Source of the DNA: Sphingomonadales bacterium | GTDB lineage: Bacteria > Bacteroidota > Bacteroidia > NS11-12g > UBA955 | Length of the DNA stretch: 55,505 bases | Reading direction: 5' to 3' | Assembly: GCA_016872175.1 (NCBI GenBank) | Contig: VHBA01000011.1 | Location: 1 to 55,505, forward strand | Shown here: piece by piece, positions 29,168 to 37,651 of the stretch | Layout: each line of letters begins with the position of its first letter | How positions within the stretch are numbered: the first letter of the stretch is position 1 | Notes under the pieces: generated by a model | Seen by the model: the letters and a program-made list of their open reading frames with translations, nothing else | Told to the model about the DNA's origin: nothing | Database searches by the model: none | Program-made: the position numbers and the translations under genes

Positions 29168-30298
29168 ATGAAAAAACAATATTTAATATTACTCAGCATC
29201 GGTTTACTATTCAATGCGTGTGGCGGTAAAAAAAATAATGTGCAACAGAAACGCGCAGAACTTGACAAAATAAAAAAAGAGATTGCGAGTCTTCAAAATC
29301 AGGCAGAAAAACTTGAGGCAGAAATCGAAGCACTGGAGCCAAAAAAGGATAAAACAAAACTCGTAGAGACAGAAGTGGTTGAGGCAGCAGCTTTTGAAAC
29401 ATATTTAAATATTGAAGGAAAGGCAGATGCAGAACAAAGTACCATTGCTACTGCCCAACTTCCCGGAACAGTTACACAGGTTTTGGTAAAACCTGGTGAC
29501 GCGGTTTCAGCCGGACAGGCACTCGCTTATATGGACAACAGCACACTAAGGCAGAGCCGCGGACAGATTGAACAACAATTGACTTTTGCCAACACACTTT
29601 TTGAGAAACAGAAACGACTCTGGCAGCAGGGTGTGGGCACTGAAATTCAGTATTTATCCGCCAAAAATCAAAAAGAGGCGCTGGAAAAAACCCTTGCTAC
29701 GCTGGATGCACAGTTGTCTATGTATACCGTAAAAGCTCCGATAAGTGGCACCGTTGAAAGTGTTGACACAAAAATCGGACAAGCCGCTGCACCCGGAATT
29801 CCCATGTTTAAAGTGGTAAACCTTAGCAACCTCAAGGTAGTGGCGGATATTGCTGAATCGTATTCTAGCAAAATTAATAAAGGCGATAAAGTGAAGATTG
29901 TTTTTACTGATGTCAATAAAACCATTGAGAGTAGAGTCTCCTTTGCTTCCAAAGTTATCGATCCTCTCAATCGTTCATTTAAAATTGAAATTCGCTTAAA
30001 TGGGGCTACAGAAATAAAGCCCAACATGCTGGCTAAATTAAAAATTGCAGATTACCGCAATGAAAACGCCATAACTGTTCCGACAAACGCCATAACAGCC
30101 GGTGTAGATGAAAAGTATGTAATGGTTAAAATCATGCAAAATGGAAAAGTGGTTGCGGCTAAACGCATTGTCAAACCCGGACACACAGGAGAAAGCAGAA
30201 CAGAAATCCTGGAGGGAATACAGGCAGGTGATGAAATTATTGTTACCGGTTTTCAGGAACTAAACGACGGTCAGATTATTGAGACATCAGGCAAATAA
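29168..30298 (+). CDS. RND efflux periplasmic adaptor (membrane fusion lipoprotein)
   Basis: 376 residues from the ATG at 29168. The signal sequence MKKQYLILLSIGLLFNAC ends in a lipobox, so the mature protein is lipid-anchored at Cys18. A coiled-coil linker (about 25-65) precedes the barrel-sandwich domain, split by a hairpin: LPGTVTQVLVKPGDAVSAGQALAYMD, then VKAPISGTVESVDTKIGQAA. A beta-barrel and a membrane-proximal domain follow (GDEIIVTGFQELNDGQIIET). It bridges pump and TolC-like duct. The RND gene starts 7 nt after its stop. Confidence 0.94.
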   Translation: MKKQYLILLSIGLLFNACGGKKNNVQQKRAELDKIKKEIASLQNQAEKLEAEIEALEPKKDKTKLVETEVVEAAAFETYLNIEGKADAEQSTIATAQLPGTVTQVLVKPGDAVSAGQALAYMDNSTLRQSRGQIEQQLTFANTLFEKQKRLWQQGVGTEIQYLSAKNQKEALEKTLATLDAQLSMYTVKAPISGTVESVDTKIGQAAAPGIPMFKVVNLSNLKVVADIAESYSSKINKGDKVKIVFTDVNKTIESRVSFASKVIDPLNRSFKIEIRLNGATEIKPNMLAKLKIADYRNENAITVPTNAITAGVDEKYVMVKIMQNGKVVAAKRIVKPGHTGESRTEILEGIQAGDEIIVTGFQELNDGQIIETSGK

Positions 30299-30305
30299 AT
30301 AAAAC

Positions 30306-33300
30306 ATGAACCCATTTAAGGAGTTTAAACCTACCAGCTGGAGTATAGACAACAAGACCAGCATTTATATACTCACTGTATTTCTGTCGATTGCAGGTAT
30401 TCTGTCTTACATAAAACTACCAAAGGAACGATTCCCTGACATTGTTATTCCAACCATTTATGTACAGACCATTTACCCGGGATCTTCTCCAAAGGACATT
30501 GAAAACCTCATTACTAAGCCCATCGAAAAAAAGATAAAATCCATAAGCGGTGTTAAAAAACTAAAAAGCCAAAGTATTCAGGATTTTTCAATCATTACTG
30601 TTGAATTCAATACAGATGTAAAGGTTGATGAGGCTAAACGCAAGGTAAAAGATGAGGTTGATAAAGCTAAAGCAGAGCTGCCCAATGATCTGAAAAAAGA
30701 CCCCACCGTTATGGAGGTAAACTTCAGTGACATGCCCATCATGTATGTAAACATTAGCGGTAATTACGATCTTTCAACACTCAAGAAATACGCAGAGGCT
30801 GCCAAAGACAGGATAGAGAGTTTGTCAGAAATAACCCGGGTGGATATGGTTGGAGCACTTGACAGAGAGATTCAAATAAACCTTGATTTGGCTAAAATGG
30901 GTGCAGCAGGGCTGGCACTCGATGATGTAAGCCGCGCCATTCAATTCGAAAACATGCGCATTTCCGGCGGCAATATTGATGTTGACCGCATGAAAAGATC
31001 TTTGAGTGTAGGCGGTGAATTTCAAACCAAACAGGACATTGAAAACATAATTATCCGAAGTGGTGCAGGTGCTACACTTTATCTAAGGGATGTGGCTGAA
31101 GTAAAAGATGGTTATGCAGAAAAAGAAAGTTATGCAAGACTGGAGGGCAATCCAGTTATAACACTCAATATAATTAAACGTTCAGGCGAGAACTTGATTG
31201 AAGCCAGTGATAAATGCCGAGCTGTTATAGATGATTTATACAAAAACAAGATCCTTCCGGAAAACGTGAAGGTTGTTTTCACAGGCGATCAGAGCACACA
31301 AACACGTATCACATTGCACGATTTGATAAATACCATTATCATTGGCTTCATTTTGGTTACCATCATTCTTATGTTCTTCATGGGTGCTACCAACGCCATA
31401 TTTGTTGGACTGAGTGTGCCATTGAGTATGTTCCTTGCCTTCTTAGTCATGCCCACTTTGGGTTTCAGCTTAAACATGATTGTTTTGTTTAGTTTTCTGT
31501 TGGCATTAGGCATAGTGGTGGATGATGCCATCGTAGTAATTGAAAACACGCACCGTATTTTTTCTCAATCAAAAGAAAAAATGCCCATTGTGACTGCTGC
31601 TAAAAAAGCTGCGGGGGAAGTTTTTCTTCCTGTTTTAAGCGGAACTCTCACTACCCTGGCTCCTTTTGTGCCGCTTGCTTTCTGGCAAGGAATTGTTGGA
31701 AAGTTTATGTTCTTTCTGCCTGTGACGCTAATTATTACATTGCTGGCATCTCTTCTTGTTGCCTATATCATAAATCCGGTGTTTGCAGTTGATTTCATGG
31801 CGCATAGTAACGAAGATCACAGTAAAAAGCCGGGAATAACGCCCGGATTCAGAAAAACCGGCTTCGTATTTATCGGATTATCCGTAATTGGCTATGTAAT
31901 GGGGGGCTTAGGTTTGGGAAATTTTGTGGTATTGTTATTCTTATTGTACACGCTTCATCATTTCTGGCTAAAACGCATCATCCACAACTTCCAGCACATT
32001 ACATGGCCTAAGGTACAGGATTCATACAAACAACTAATCACCTGGGCTTTGGTGGGCAAGCGCCCTGTATTGCTCCTGGTTGGAACATTTGTACTCATGA
32101 TAATGTCTTTTGTAATTACCGGTCTGCGTAAGCCTGGTGTGGTTTTCTTCCCTCAGGCTGAACCCAACTTCACCTATATTTACATTGCAACACCTGTGGG
32201 CACATCTGCTCAATTTACCGATAGCATTGTAAAGAAAATTGAAACAGATGTTTTTTCTCTTATTGGTAAAAAGAACCCGGTAGTTGAAAGTATAATTTCG
32301 AACGTGGCTGTGGGTGCCACAGACCCTAACAGTGGCGACCGCTCAGTGGCAAGTAATAAAGGAAAAATTACCGTTGCCTTTGTTGAGTTTAGTAAACGTG
32401 GCGGCAAAAGCACACAACAATTGCTCGAGAAAATCCGCAAGGGTATAAAACCAATAGCCGGTGTAGATATTATTGTGGAACAAGAACGAAACGGCCCTCC
32501 TGTTGGTAAAATCGTAAATATTGAAATTCGCGGTGATGAATTCAATACCCTTGTAAAAACCTCTTCAGAACTAAAAACATACCTGGACAACCTGCAAATT
32601 GCAGGCGTTGAAGAATTGAAAAGTGATTTTATCAGCAGCAAGCCTGAAATAATTGTTAAAATAGACCGTGAACGCGCCAATAGACAGGGTATCTCTACTG
32701 CACAGATTGGCATGGCACTCAGAAACTCTATTTTCGGTACTGAGGCCAGCAAATTCAAAGATGCCAACGAAGATTACCCTATTATGGTGAGAGTGAGTAA
32801 AGAACAGTCTAACAACCTGGATGCTTTGCTTAATATGAAAATTATTTACCGCGACATGAACTTAGGCGGTATGCTCAGACAGGTTCCGCTTTCGGCCGTA
32901 GCTACTGTAGAATATGGAAATACATTTGGTGGTATAAACCGACTTAACCAGAAACGCGTTATCACCCTAGCTAGCAATGCTCTTCCGGGTTACGCGCCCA
33001 ACGAGGTTGTTTCTCAGGTCCAAACTGCAATTAATGCTTTTGGAAGTCGCAATGGTGTAGAAATCATTATGACAGGTGAACAGGAAGAACAGAAAGAGAC
33101 ACAGTCATTTTTGGGGATGGCAATGCAGGCATCAATAGGTCTTATCATTCTTATACTGGTAACACAATTCAACTCTACCAGCAAACCCATACTGATATTA
33201 ACAGCCATATTTTTTTCCATTATAGGTGTATTGCTTGGTTTCGCTATTTTCAACATGGATTTTTCTGTGGTGATGACCGGTATTGGTGTAGTTGCACTGG

Positions 33301-33731
33301 CAGGCATTGTGGTTAGAAATGGCATATTGCTGGTAGAATTCACCGATTTGCTTAGATCTAAAGGTGTTCCGCTTAGAGAAGCTATCATAGAGGCTGGCAG
33401 AACAAGGATGACGCCTGTTTTACTAACAGCAGGTGCAACCATCCTCGGTTTAATTCCGCTGGCTGTAGGCTTAAATATGGACTTTGCCAAACTTTTCACA
33501 GAATTCAATCCGCATATTTACCTTGGTGGAGATAGCGTTGCCTTCTGGGGTCCTTTAAGCTGGACAATGATTTTTGGGCTGAGCTTTTCAACCTTTCTCA
33601 CACTGGTGCTGGTTCCTTCCATGTATTTTCTAAATGAAAAAAGCAAGGTTAGGGTATTGGGATGGTTTGGCAAAAACTATAATCCCGATGAGAATAAATC
33701 TGCTGATGCATTGAGAAACCTGGAAGTTTAA
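30306..33731 (+). CDS. RND-type efflux transporter (inner-membrane pump)
   Basis: 1141 residues, larger than AcrB (1049). It shows the RND signature in TM4, LALGIVVDDAIVVIENTHR, with the two adjacent Asp residues needed for proton relay. N-terminal porter segments (VQTIYPGSSPKDIENLITKP), a second membrane half (GIGVVALAGIVVRNGILLVE) and LLTAGATILGLIPLAVGLNMD in the last helices are present. Extra residues around 500-590 include two more hydrophobic stretches (KTGFVFIGLSVIGYVMGGLG and NFVVLLFLLYTLHHFW), an insertion between the porter halves. Likely exports drugs, dyes or bile-like compounds; the substrate is not readable. Confidence 0.95.
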   Translation: MNPFKEFKPTSWSIDNKTSIYILTVFLSIAGILSYIKLPKERFPDIVIPTIYVQTIYPGSSPKDIENLITKPIEKKIKSISGVKKLKSQSIQDFSIITVEFNTDVKVDEAKRKVKDEVDKAKAELPNDLKKDPTVMEVNFSDMPIMYVNISGNYDLSTLKKYAEAAKDRIESLSEITRVDMVGALDREIQINLDLAKMGAAGLALDDVSRAIQFENMRISGGNIDVDRMKRSLSVGGEFQTKQDIENIIIRSGAGATLYLRDVAEVKDGYAEKESYARLEGNPVITLNIIKRSGENLIEASDKCRAVIDDLYKNKILPENVKVVFTGDQSTQTRITLHDLINTIIIGFILVTIILMFFMGATNAIFVGLSVPLSMFLAFLVMPTLGFSLNMIVLFSFLLALGIVVDDAIVVIENTHRIFSQSKEKMPIVTAAKKAAGEVFLPVLSGTLTTLAPFVPLAFWQGIVGKFMFFLPVTLIITLLASLLVAYIINPVFAVDFMAHSNEDHSKKPGITPGFRKTGFVFIGLSVIGYVMGGLGLGNFVVLLFLLYTLHHFWLKRIIHNFQHITWPKVQDSYKQLITWALVGKRPVLLLVGTFVLMIMSFVITGLRKPGVVFFPQAEPNFTYIYIATPVGTSAQFTDSIVKKIETDVFSLIGKKNPVVESIISNVAVGATDPNSGDRSVASNKGKITVAFVEFSKRGGKSTQQLLEKIRKGIKPIAGVDIIVEQERNGPPVGKIVNIEIRGDEFNTLVKTSSELKTYLDNLQIAGVEELKSDFISSKPEIIVKIDRERANRQGISTAQIGMALRNSIFGTEASKFKDANEDYPIMVRVSKEQSNNLDALLNMKIIYRDMNLGGMLRQVPLSAVATVEYGNTFGGINRLNQKRVITLASNALPGYAPNEVVSQVQTAINAFGSRNGVEIIMTGEQEEQKETQSFLGMAMQASIGLIILILVTQFNSTSKPILILTAIFFSIIGVLLGFAIFNMDFSVVMTGIGVVALAGIVVRNGILLVEFTDLLRSKGVPLREAIIEAGRTRMTPVLLTAGATILGLIPLAVGLNMDFAKLFTEFNPHIYLGGDSVAFWGPLSWTMIFGLSFSTFLTLVLVPSMYFLNEKSKVRVLGWFGKNYNPDENKSADALRNLEV

Positions 33732-33737
33732 AGCAAA

Positions 33738-34490
33738 ATGGATGCCTTTGAGGATTTTTCCTGCGCTTTAACCAAGTTAGGGTTTATCCCAAATCAGCAC
33801 GAATTTCATTTTAAACACGCGGCAGGAACAGAAATAATCTTTGTACCTACAATTTCCGAATACCCACAAAGACCTCAAACTTCGCATCCAATTATTGTTC
33901 ACGAGGATATCTGGCGAAGTAAAAAGGAAGCCGTTCTAAACCGGCTAATGGCCTTAACAGGCCATTCAAAACGAATGCATGGACGACAATGCATAGTAAA
34001 AAGGATTGATAACCTAACTGCTCAGCAGTTCCTAAACCATTACCATACAGGCGGGTTTGTAAATTCTTACTTCAAATATGGGCTTTTTGGGGCCGATGAA
34101 CTTTTGGCAGTAGGTTTGTTTAGCAAAGTCAGAACCTTTCATAAAGACACGGATTCGCCTTACAGAAGTGCCGAGCTAACACGCTATGCCTGCAAAACTG
34201 GAATTAGGGTAACAGGAGGTTTGGACAAACTACTCAACGCATTTTGCAATGAGAACAAAGTCTTTCATTTGATGACCTATGCAGATAAAGAATGGACGGA
34301 TGGTAAATCCTATTTCACACTGGGTTTCGAAAAAGTAGGTGATACTACTCCCCTGCTTTTCCGAATTCATAAAATCTCAGGGGAAAGGAATGTTATTCAT
34401 AAAAATCAATCTGAATTCAATGAGGATTGGGTGCTAAAAAGCAACCTTGGCAATATAAAACTCGTAAGAACAAAAAATCCCCGGAACTAG
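33738..34490 (+). CDS. Phage-type acyltransferase-like (homing-endonuclease-associated) domain protein
   Basis: 250 residues starting 6 nt after the RND stop. An N-terminal region of about 65 residues is followed by a domain with the pattern FLNHYHTGGFVNSYFKYGLF, ELLAVGLFSKVRTF, SAELTRYACKTGIRVTGGLDKLL and MTYADKEWTDGKSYFTLGFE. This is the motif chain (ELxRF, VxGGxxKL, YxDxxWxxGxxYxxLGF) I know from T4-like phage proteins and homing endonucleases, likely with a GNAT-like fold. Function in bacteria is not established. No endonuclease motif is seen. An efflux role is not implied, but the operon position is striking. It ends inside the loop of a terminator. Confidence 0.7.
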   Translation: MDAFEDFSCALTKLGFIPNQHEFHFKHAAGTEIIFVPTISEYPQRPQTSHPIIVHEDIWRSKKEAVLNRLMALTGHSKRMHGRQCIVKRIDNLTAQQFLNHYHTGGFVNSYFKYGLFGADELLAVGLFSKVRTFHKDTDSPYRSAELTRYACKTGIRVTGGLDKLLNAFCNENKVFHLMTYADKEWTDGKSYFTLGFEKVGDTTPLLFRIHKISGERNVIHKNQSEFNEDWVLKSNLGNIKLVRTKNPRN

Positions 34491-34503
34491 CTGGGGATTT
34501 TTA
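34473..34503. terminator. Bidirectional rho-independent terminator between efflux and lon operons
   Basis: A 10-bp stem (AAAAATCCCC / GGGGATTTTT, 34473-34502) with a 10-nt loop that contains the stop codon of the upstream gene. A and T runs on either side give a terminator on both strands, serving the convergent lon-operon end as well. Confidence 0.8.
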
Positions 34504-34521
34504 GTTAATATTTTAAATTAT

Positions 34522-35457
34522 TTAATACAGCTCGAATGTATTCTTCTGCTTCAGCAATCCACGGGTCCAGAGCTCAGTGCTGTATTTACCCTTTTTCAAT
34601 TGACCTGCGAGGGTACCTGATGAAGGATAGTACCATTTAACAACATTCTTCTCTCCATCAGATATGATAGTTTGTTTGATACTGAAAAGACTGCTCTTAT
34701 CAGCCAAACCTTTGTTTCCTGTGGTGAGCACTTCATCTTCAGGACCAATAATTCGGATTGTTACTTCTTCTTCTACCGGTTCTTTAATAAAAGGATTTTC
34801 TAAAACATCAAAGGTTATGCGCAATTTCTCTGATCCCTTGGATTTCGTAGTTTCAACTTGCAAAGTTCCTTTTTTACCAATGCCAGTAGTCAGTAATGAA
34901 CCGAATTGAGGAATAGCACCTTTATTTACCCTATCTTTCAAATCAGTATTCTCGTCAATAAGGGCGATTTTACCTGCCTTTTCTGACTCAACTTCTGTGG
35001 TCAGTGCAGCTATTTTGGCCATCAAATCAGAAATTTCCTTTTGCTTATCCTCAAGCTGCTTTTTCAATTCAGCCAATTTTTTCTGATCTTCCTTGCTCAG
35101 CCCGGCAGTACTTCCGCCTCCTGCAGACCCTGTGGGTACACCTGATCTGGCAATAATAGCCCTAAGTGAATTGATTTGTCCCATAAGCTCAACCACTTTT
35201 GGATTACCTGGTCCTTCAAGTTCTTCTATTTTTCCTGTCAGGCGGGAATTTTCATCTTGAAACTGGGTAACCATTCTACTGAGAGAATCCTGCATGTTTT
35301 GAAGCTGTCTCTGTAAAGAGTCTTTCAATTGCAAAACCTGCATTCTTTCTTTCTCTGCTTTAGACAACTCGCCTTTCTTGGAGTAAAAATAGGCATTTCC
35401 GCCGATTGAGGCTAACAAAAGGACTCCCAAAACTGCGGCCAAAACGTTTTTATTCAT
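34522..35457 (-). CDS. Membrane-anchored coiled-coil protein
   Basis: 311 residues. An N-terminal membrane helix (LAAVLGVLLLASIGGNAYFY, about 4-25), a coiled coil (about 30-95), a flexible Gly/Ser linker (VPTGSAGGGSTAG), a second coiled coil (about 120-175) and a C-terminal beta domain (TGIGKKGTLQVETTKSKG to the end TRGLLKQKNTFELY). It would sit in the inner membrane with coils in the periplasm or cytoplasm. No family is recognised. It is the last gene before the terminator in the lon-peptidase gene run and resembles other envelope coiled coils in the window. Confidence 0.75.
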   Translation of the reverse strand: MNKNVLAAVLGVLLLASIGGNAYFYSKKGELSKAEKERMQVLQLKDSLQRQLQNMQDSLSRMVTQFQDENSRLTGKIEELEGPGNPKVVELMGQINSLRAIIARSGVPTGSAGGGSTAGLSKEDQKKLAELKKQLEDKQKEISDLMAKIAALTTEVESEKAGKIALIDENTDLKDRVNKGAIPQFGSLLTTGIGKKGTLQVETTKSKGSEKLRITFDVLENPFIKEPVEEEVTIRIIGPEDEVLTTGNKGLADKSSLFSIKQTIISDGEKNVVKWYYPSSGTLAGQLKKGKYSTELWTRGLLKQKNTFELY

Positions 35458-35502
35458 AGCTTGATTTAAGTATGCAATATTATTGATTTTTTTTCAAAAA
35501 AA

Positions 35503-36795
35503 CTACTGCTGTTTATTGTTGCTGCTTACTTTCAGATATTCAAGAACTTCCGATGGCGAAATTGCTGCATCCATAATTCTTTGCCTTTTATTGAGAAGTA
35601 TTCCAGTTGGGATTTTCCGTATCTTTAGTTTTCTATTTACCTTATTGGAACTAAAACCCTGAAATATCGCGGTTTCATATCTGCGTGAATACCTATGAAG
35701 ATATTGGCTGCTGGCACCATAATTAAGCATTAGAATTTTCATCCCAGAATTTTTTATTCTCCCTAATGCATGAAGCGCAGCACTGTCTTGAATGTAATCA
35801 GATGCCTGATCGTGCCATATATAAACATATAAATCTTCACCCCTAAAACGCCGGATTTTTCTCTTTTTTATTTTTTCCTTTTCAGTGGGTTCTGCGTATC
35901 TAAATTTAGGCAATTTCTTTCCTTTGTTTAAAATGTATTTTAAAGCCGCTGAAGTATCCCTTCTTACTTTGATATATTTTCCGTCAGGATGTACAAATTC
36001 TATATAAAATGCTGCATTATTCCATTCCAGATAACCTTTACCGCCTTTTAGCACACAACTTTGAAGATTTTGAAAAGCATAACCGTTATCGGCAATCATA
36101 ACCTCATCCACACCGTTATCAGAATATGTTCCGTTGCAGTTTGCGTCTTTTACACAAAGGGCAAAGGTTTCTTTTCCATTGCTCCATGTACCAAAAAGTA
36201 TATTCATGCGCCTGATGCGGAATGAATTTTCAGTACCTGAATAAAGTCTGCTTCCTTGCAGCTGATACATTGCCTTATCATTCATAATCGCAAACTGTTT
36301 AAATTGAGAAGCAGGAAAATGTTCCAGCATTATCTTAAAACCATTAGGCCTGTTATCAATTGCTATGATTGCGGTTTTATGAGGCTTTATAGTGTCTGGT
36401 AAACCATCATCTGTCAAATCATAATTGTGATTCCTGTCGGTCCAAATAATTGTATTGTAGGCAGTCCATCCGGGATTTTCTATCAGCATCAACGTATGAT
36501 TGGCTGCAAAATCATCTGTTTTGATTGCACTGAAAATCCAGGTAAAACCTCTCCTGTAGGCCTTACTCACAACCGGAGCTTTTACTTTTTTCCATTCAGT
36601 GACATCTGACACTTTAGCGGAGGCAAAATCCACTGGATTTGCAACAGAATCTCCCCTGAATTCAAATACATTGGCCATCATCATGGTTTTGGTAAACTCA
36701 GCATCGGTACCTCTGTCTGTCAATGTCAGCTGAATATTTTGGGCGGATATCGTTCCAATACCCAATCCCAGGATTACTGTAAGCCAATTAATCAT
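35503..36795 (-). CDS. Secreted protein with C-terminal thioredoxin-like domain lacking CxxC
   Basis: 430 residues with signal peptide MINWLTVILGLGIGTISAQN. The middle is beta-rich and unassigned. Residues about 317-425 resemble a TlpA/thioredoxin fold: DLYVYIWHDQASDYIQDSAA replaces the WCxxC strand-helix, MKILMLNYGASSQYLHRY follows, and KIRKIPTGILLNKRQRI holds the cis-Pro loop. The usual cysteine pair is absent, so any redox role is lost; a binding or structural role is more likely. It overlaps the YugP-like peptidase by 8 nt. Assignment of the fold is my inference. Confidence 0.6.
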   Translation of the reverse strand: MINWLTVILGLGIGTISAQNIQLTLTDRGTDAEFTKTMMMANVFEFRGDSVANPVDFASAKVSDVTEWKKVKAPVVSKAYRRGFTWIFSAIKTDDFAANHTLMLIENPGWTAYNTIIWTDRNHNYDLTDDGLPDTIKPHKTAIIAIDNRPNGFKIMLEHFPASQFKQFAIMNDKAMYQLQGSRLYSGTENSFRIRRMNILFGTWSNGKETFALCVKDANCNGTYSDNGVDEVMIADNGYAFQNLQSCVLKGGKGYLEWNNAAFYIEFVHPDGKYIKVRRDTSAALKYILNKGKKLPKFRYAEPTEKEKIKKRKIRRFRGEDLYVYIWHDQASDYIQDSAALHALGRIKNSGMKILMLNYGASSQYLHRYSRRYETAIFQGFSSNKVNRKLKIRKIPTGILLNKRQRIMDAAISPSEVLEYLKVSSNNKQQ

Positions 36796-37486
36796 CTTTA
36801 CCCGCTCCTATAAACTGTAAAAGAAAATATAATAGATTAACCAAAGCACCTGCCGCTGCCGCAACATAAGTCATGGCAGCCCACTTCAAACAATCCCCGG
36901 CATCATGAAGTTCTGCTTCTGAAACCAAATTTCTTTGTTTCATCCATGCCAAGGCCCTGTTGCTTGCATCAAATTCTACGGGTAGTGTTACCAGTGCAAA
37001 CAGCGTAATAACGGCGTAACATGCGAGAATAATTCCCAAAATAAGTTGTGCCCCCCCCCCGATTCCGAAGCCGATAAAGGCCGCACCGAAAATAATAATG
37101 TTAAGAATAGTGGCACTAATATTCTGAATAGGAACCAATTTGCTCCTCAACTGAAGCATTGTGTAGGCCGTAGCATGCTGGACGGCATGTCCGCATTCAT
37201 GAGCAGCAACTGAAGCTGAGGCCGCATTTTCTCCATAATACACTTCCCTGCTGAGATTCACGGTTCGGTTTACCGGATTATAGTGGTCTGACAACTGTCC
37301 ATCAACCTGAATTATCTGCACATTTGAAATTCCATGATCTCGCAGCATTCTCTCTGCAATTTCTTTACCCGAAAGCCTGTTGGATAAATGAATATTTGAA
37401 TACTGCGTAAACTTTGCTTTCAGCTTGTGCTGCACAGCCATGCTTATCAGCATCATGACAATCATTATTAAAAAGTATCCTGACAT
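36788..37486 (-). CDS. Zinc metallopeptidase, YugP family
   Basis: 232 residues, a membrane zinc peptidase. A hydrophobic N-terminus, then VNLSREVYYGENAASASVAA and the zinc motif HECGH (about residues 97-101). Two or three further membrane stretches follow, and the conserved LVTLPVEFDASNRALAW supplies the third ligand candidate (Glu). The family is widespread and its substrates are unknown. The coding sequence contains ten consecutive G residues on its strand (37060-37051) inside a Gly-Gly-Gly stretch, a potential slippage site. It starts 12 nt after the small membrane gene. Confidence 0.88.
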   Translation of the reverse strand: MSGYFLIMIVMMLISMAVQHKLKAKFTQYSNIHLSNRLSGKEIAERMLRDHGISNVQIIQVDGQLSDHYNPVNRTVNLSREVYYGENAASASVAAHECGHAVQHATAYTMLQLRSKLVPIQNISATILNIIIFGAAFIGFGIGGGAQLILGIILACYAVITLFALVTLPVEFDASNRALAWMKQRNLVSEAELHDAGDCLKWAAMTYVAAAAGALVNLLYFLLQFIGAGKDD

Positions 37487-37498
37487 CGAAATTATGTT

Positions 37499-37651
37499 TT
37501 ACTTACAAAAACGAACCAGCATTACTATTACGGCTATTAAAAACATAATAATACTGATTCTATTTATTCCATGCATCATACTCAGGTAAGAACTTTTTGG
37601 CCCATCCTGTTTGCGAAAGGTTAAATACGATAAAAATTTCTTTATAATCAT
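37499..37651 (-). CDS. Small membrane protein (DUF6728-like), 50 aa, in the lon operon
   Basis: A 50-codon ORF whose ATG (37651-37649) overlaps the lon TGA (37650-37648) as ATGA. The protein begins [20 protein letters not shown] and continues MMHGINRISIIMFLIAVIVM, with one membrane helix near the C-terminus. A basic start, a short charged segment and the MHxINxISIIMFL helix match small Bacteroidota proteins I recall as DUF6728. It is 12 nt upstream of the peptidase gene. Overlap with lon and family resemblance support it as real despite its size. Confidence 0.75.
   Translation of the reverse strand: MIIKKFLSYLTFRKQDGPKSSYLSMMHGINRISIIMFLIAVIVMLVRFCK

Noticed and set aside
27173-34490. Recently acquired resistance island
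   Set aside because: No integrase, transposase, direct repeats, tRNA or visible composition shift around the efflux operon; its promoter has the host's own signature.
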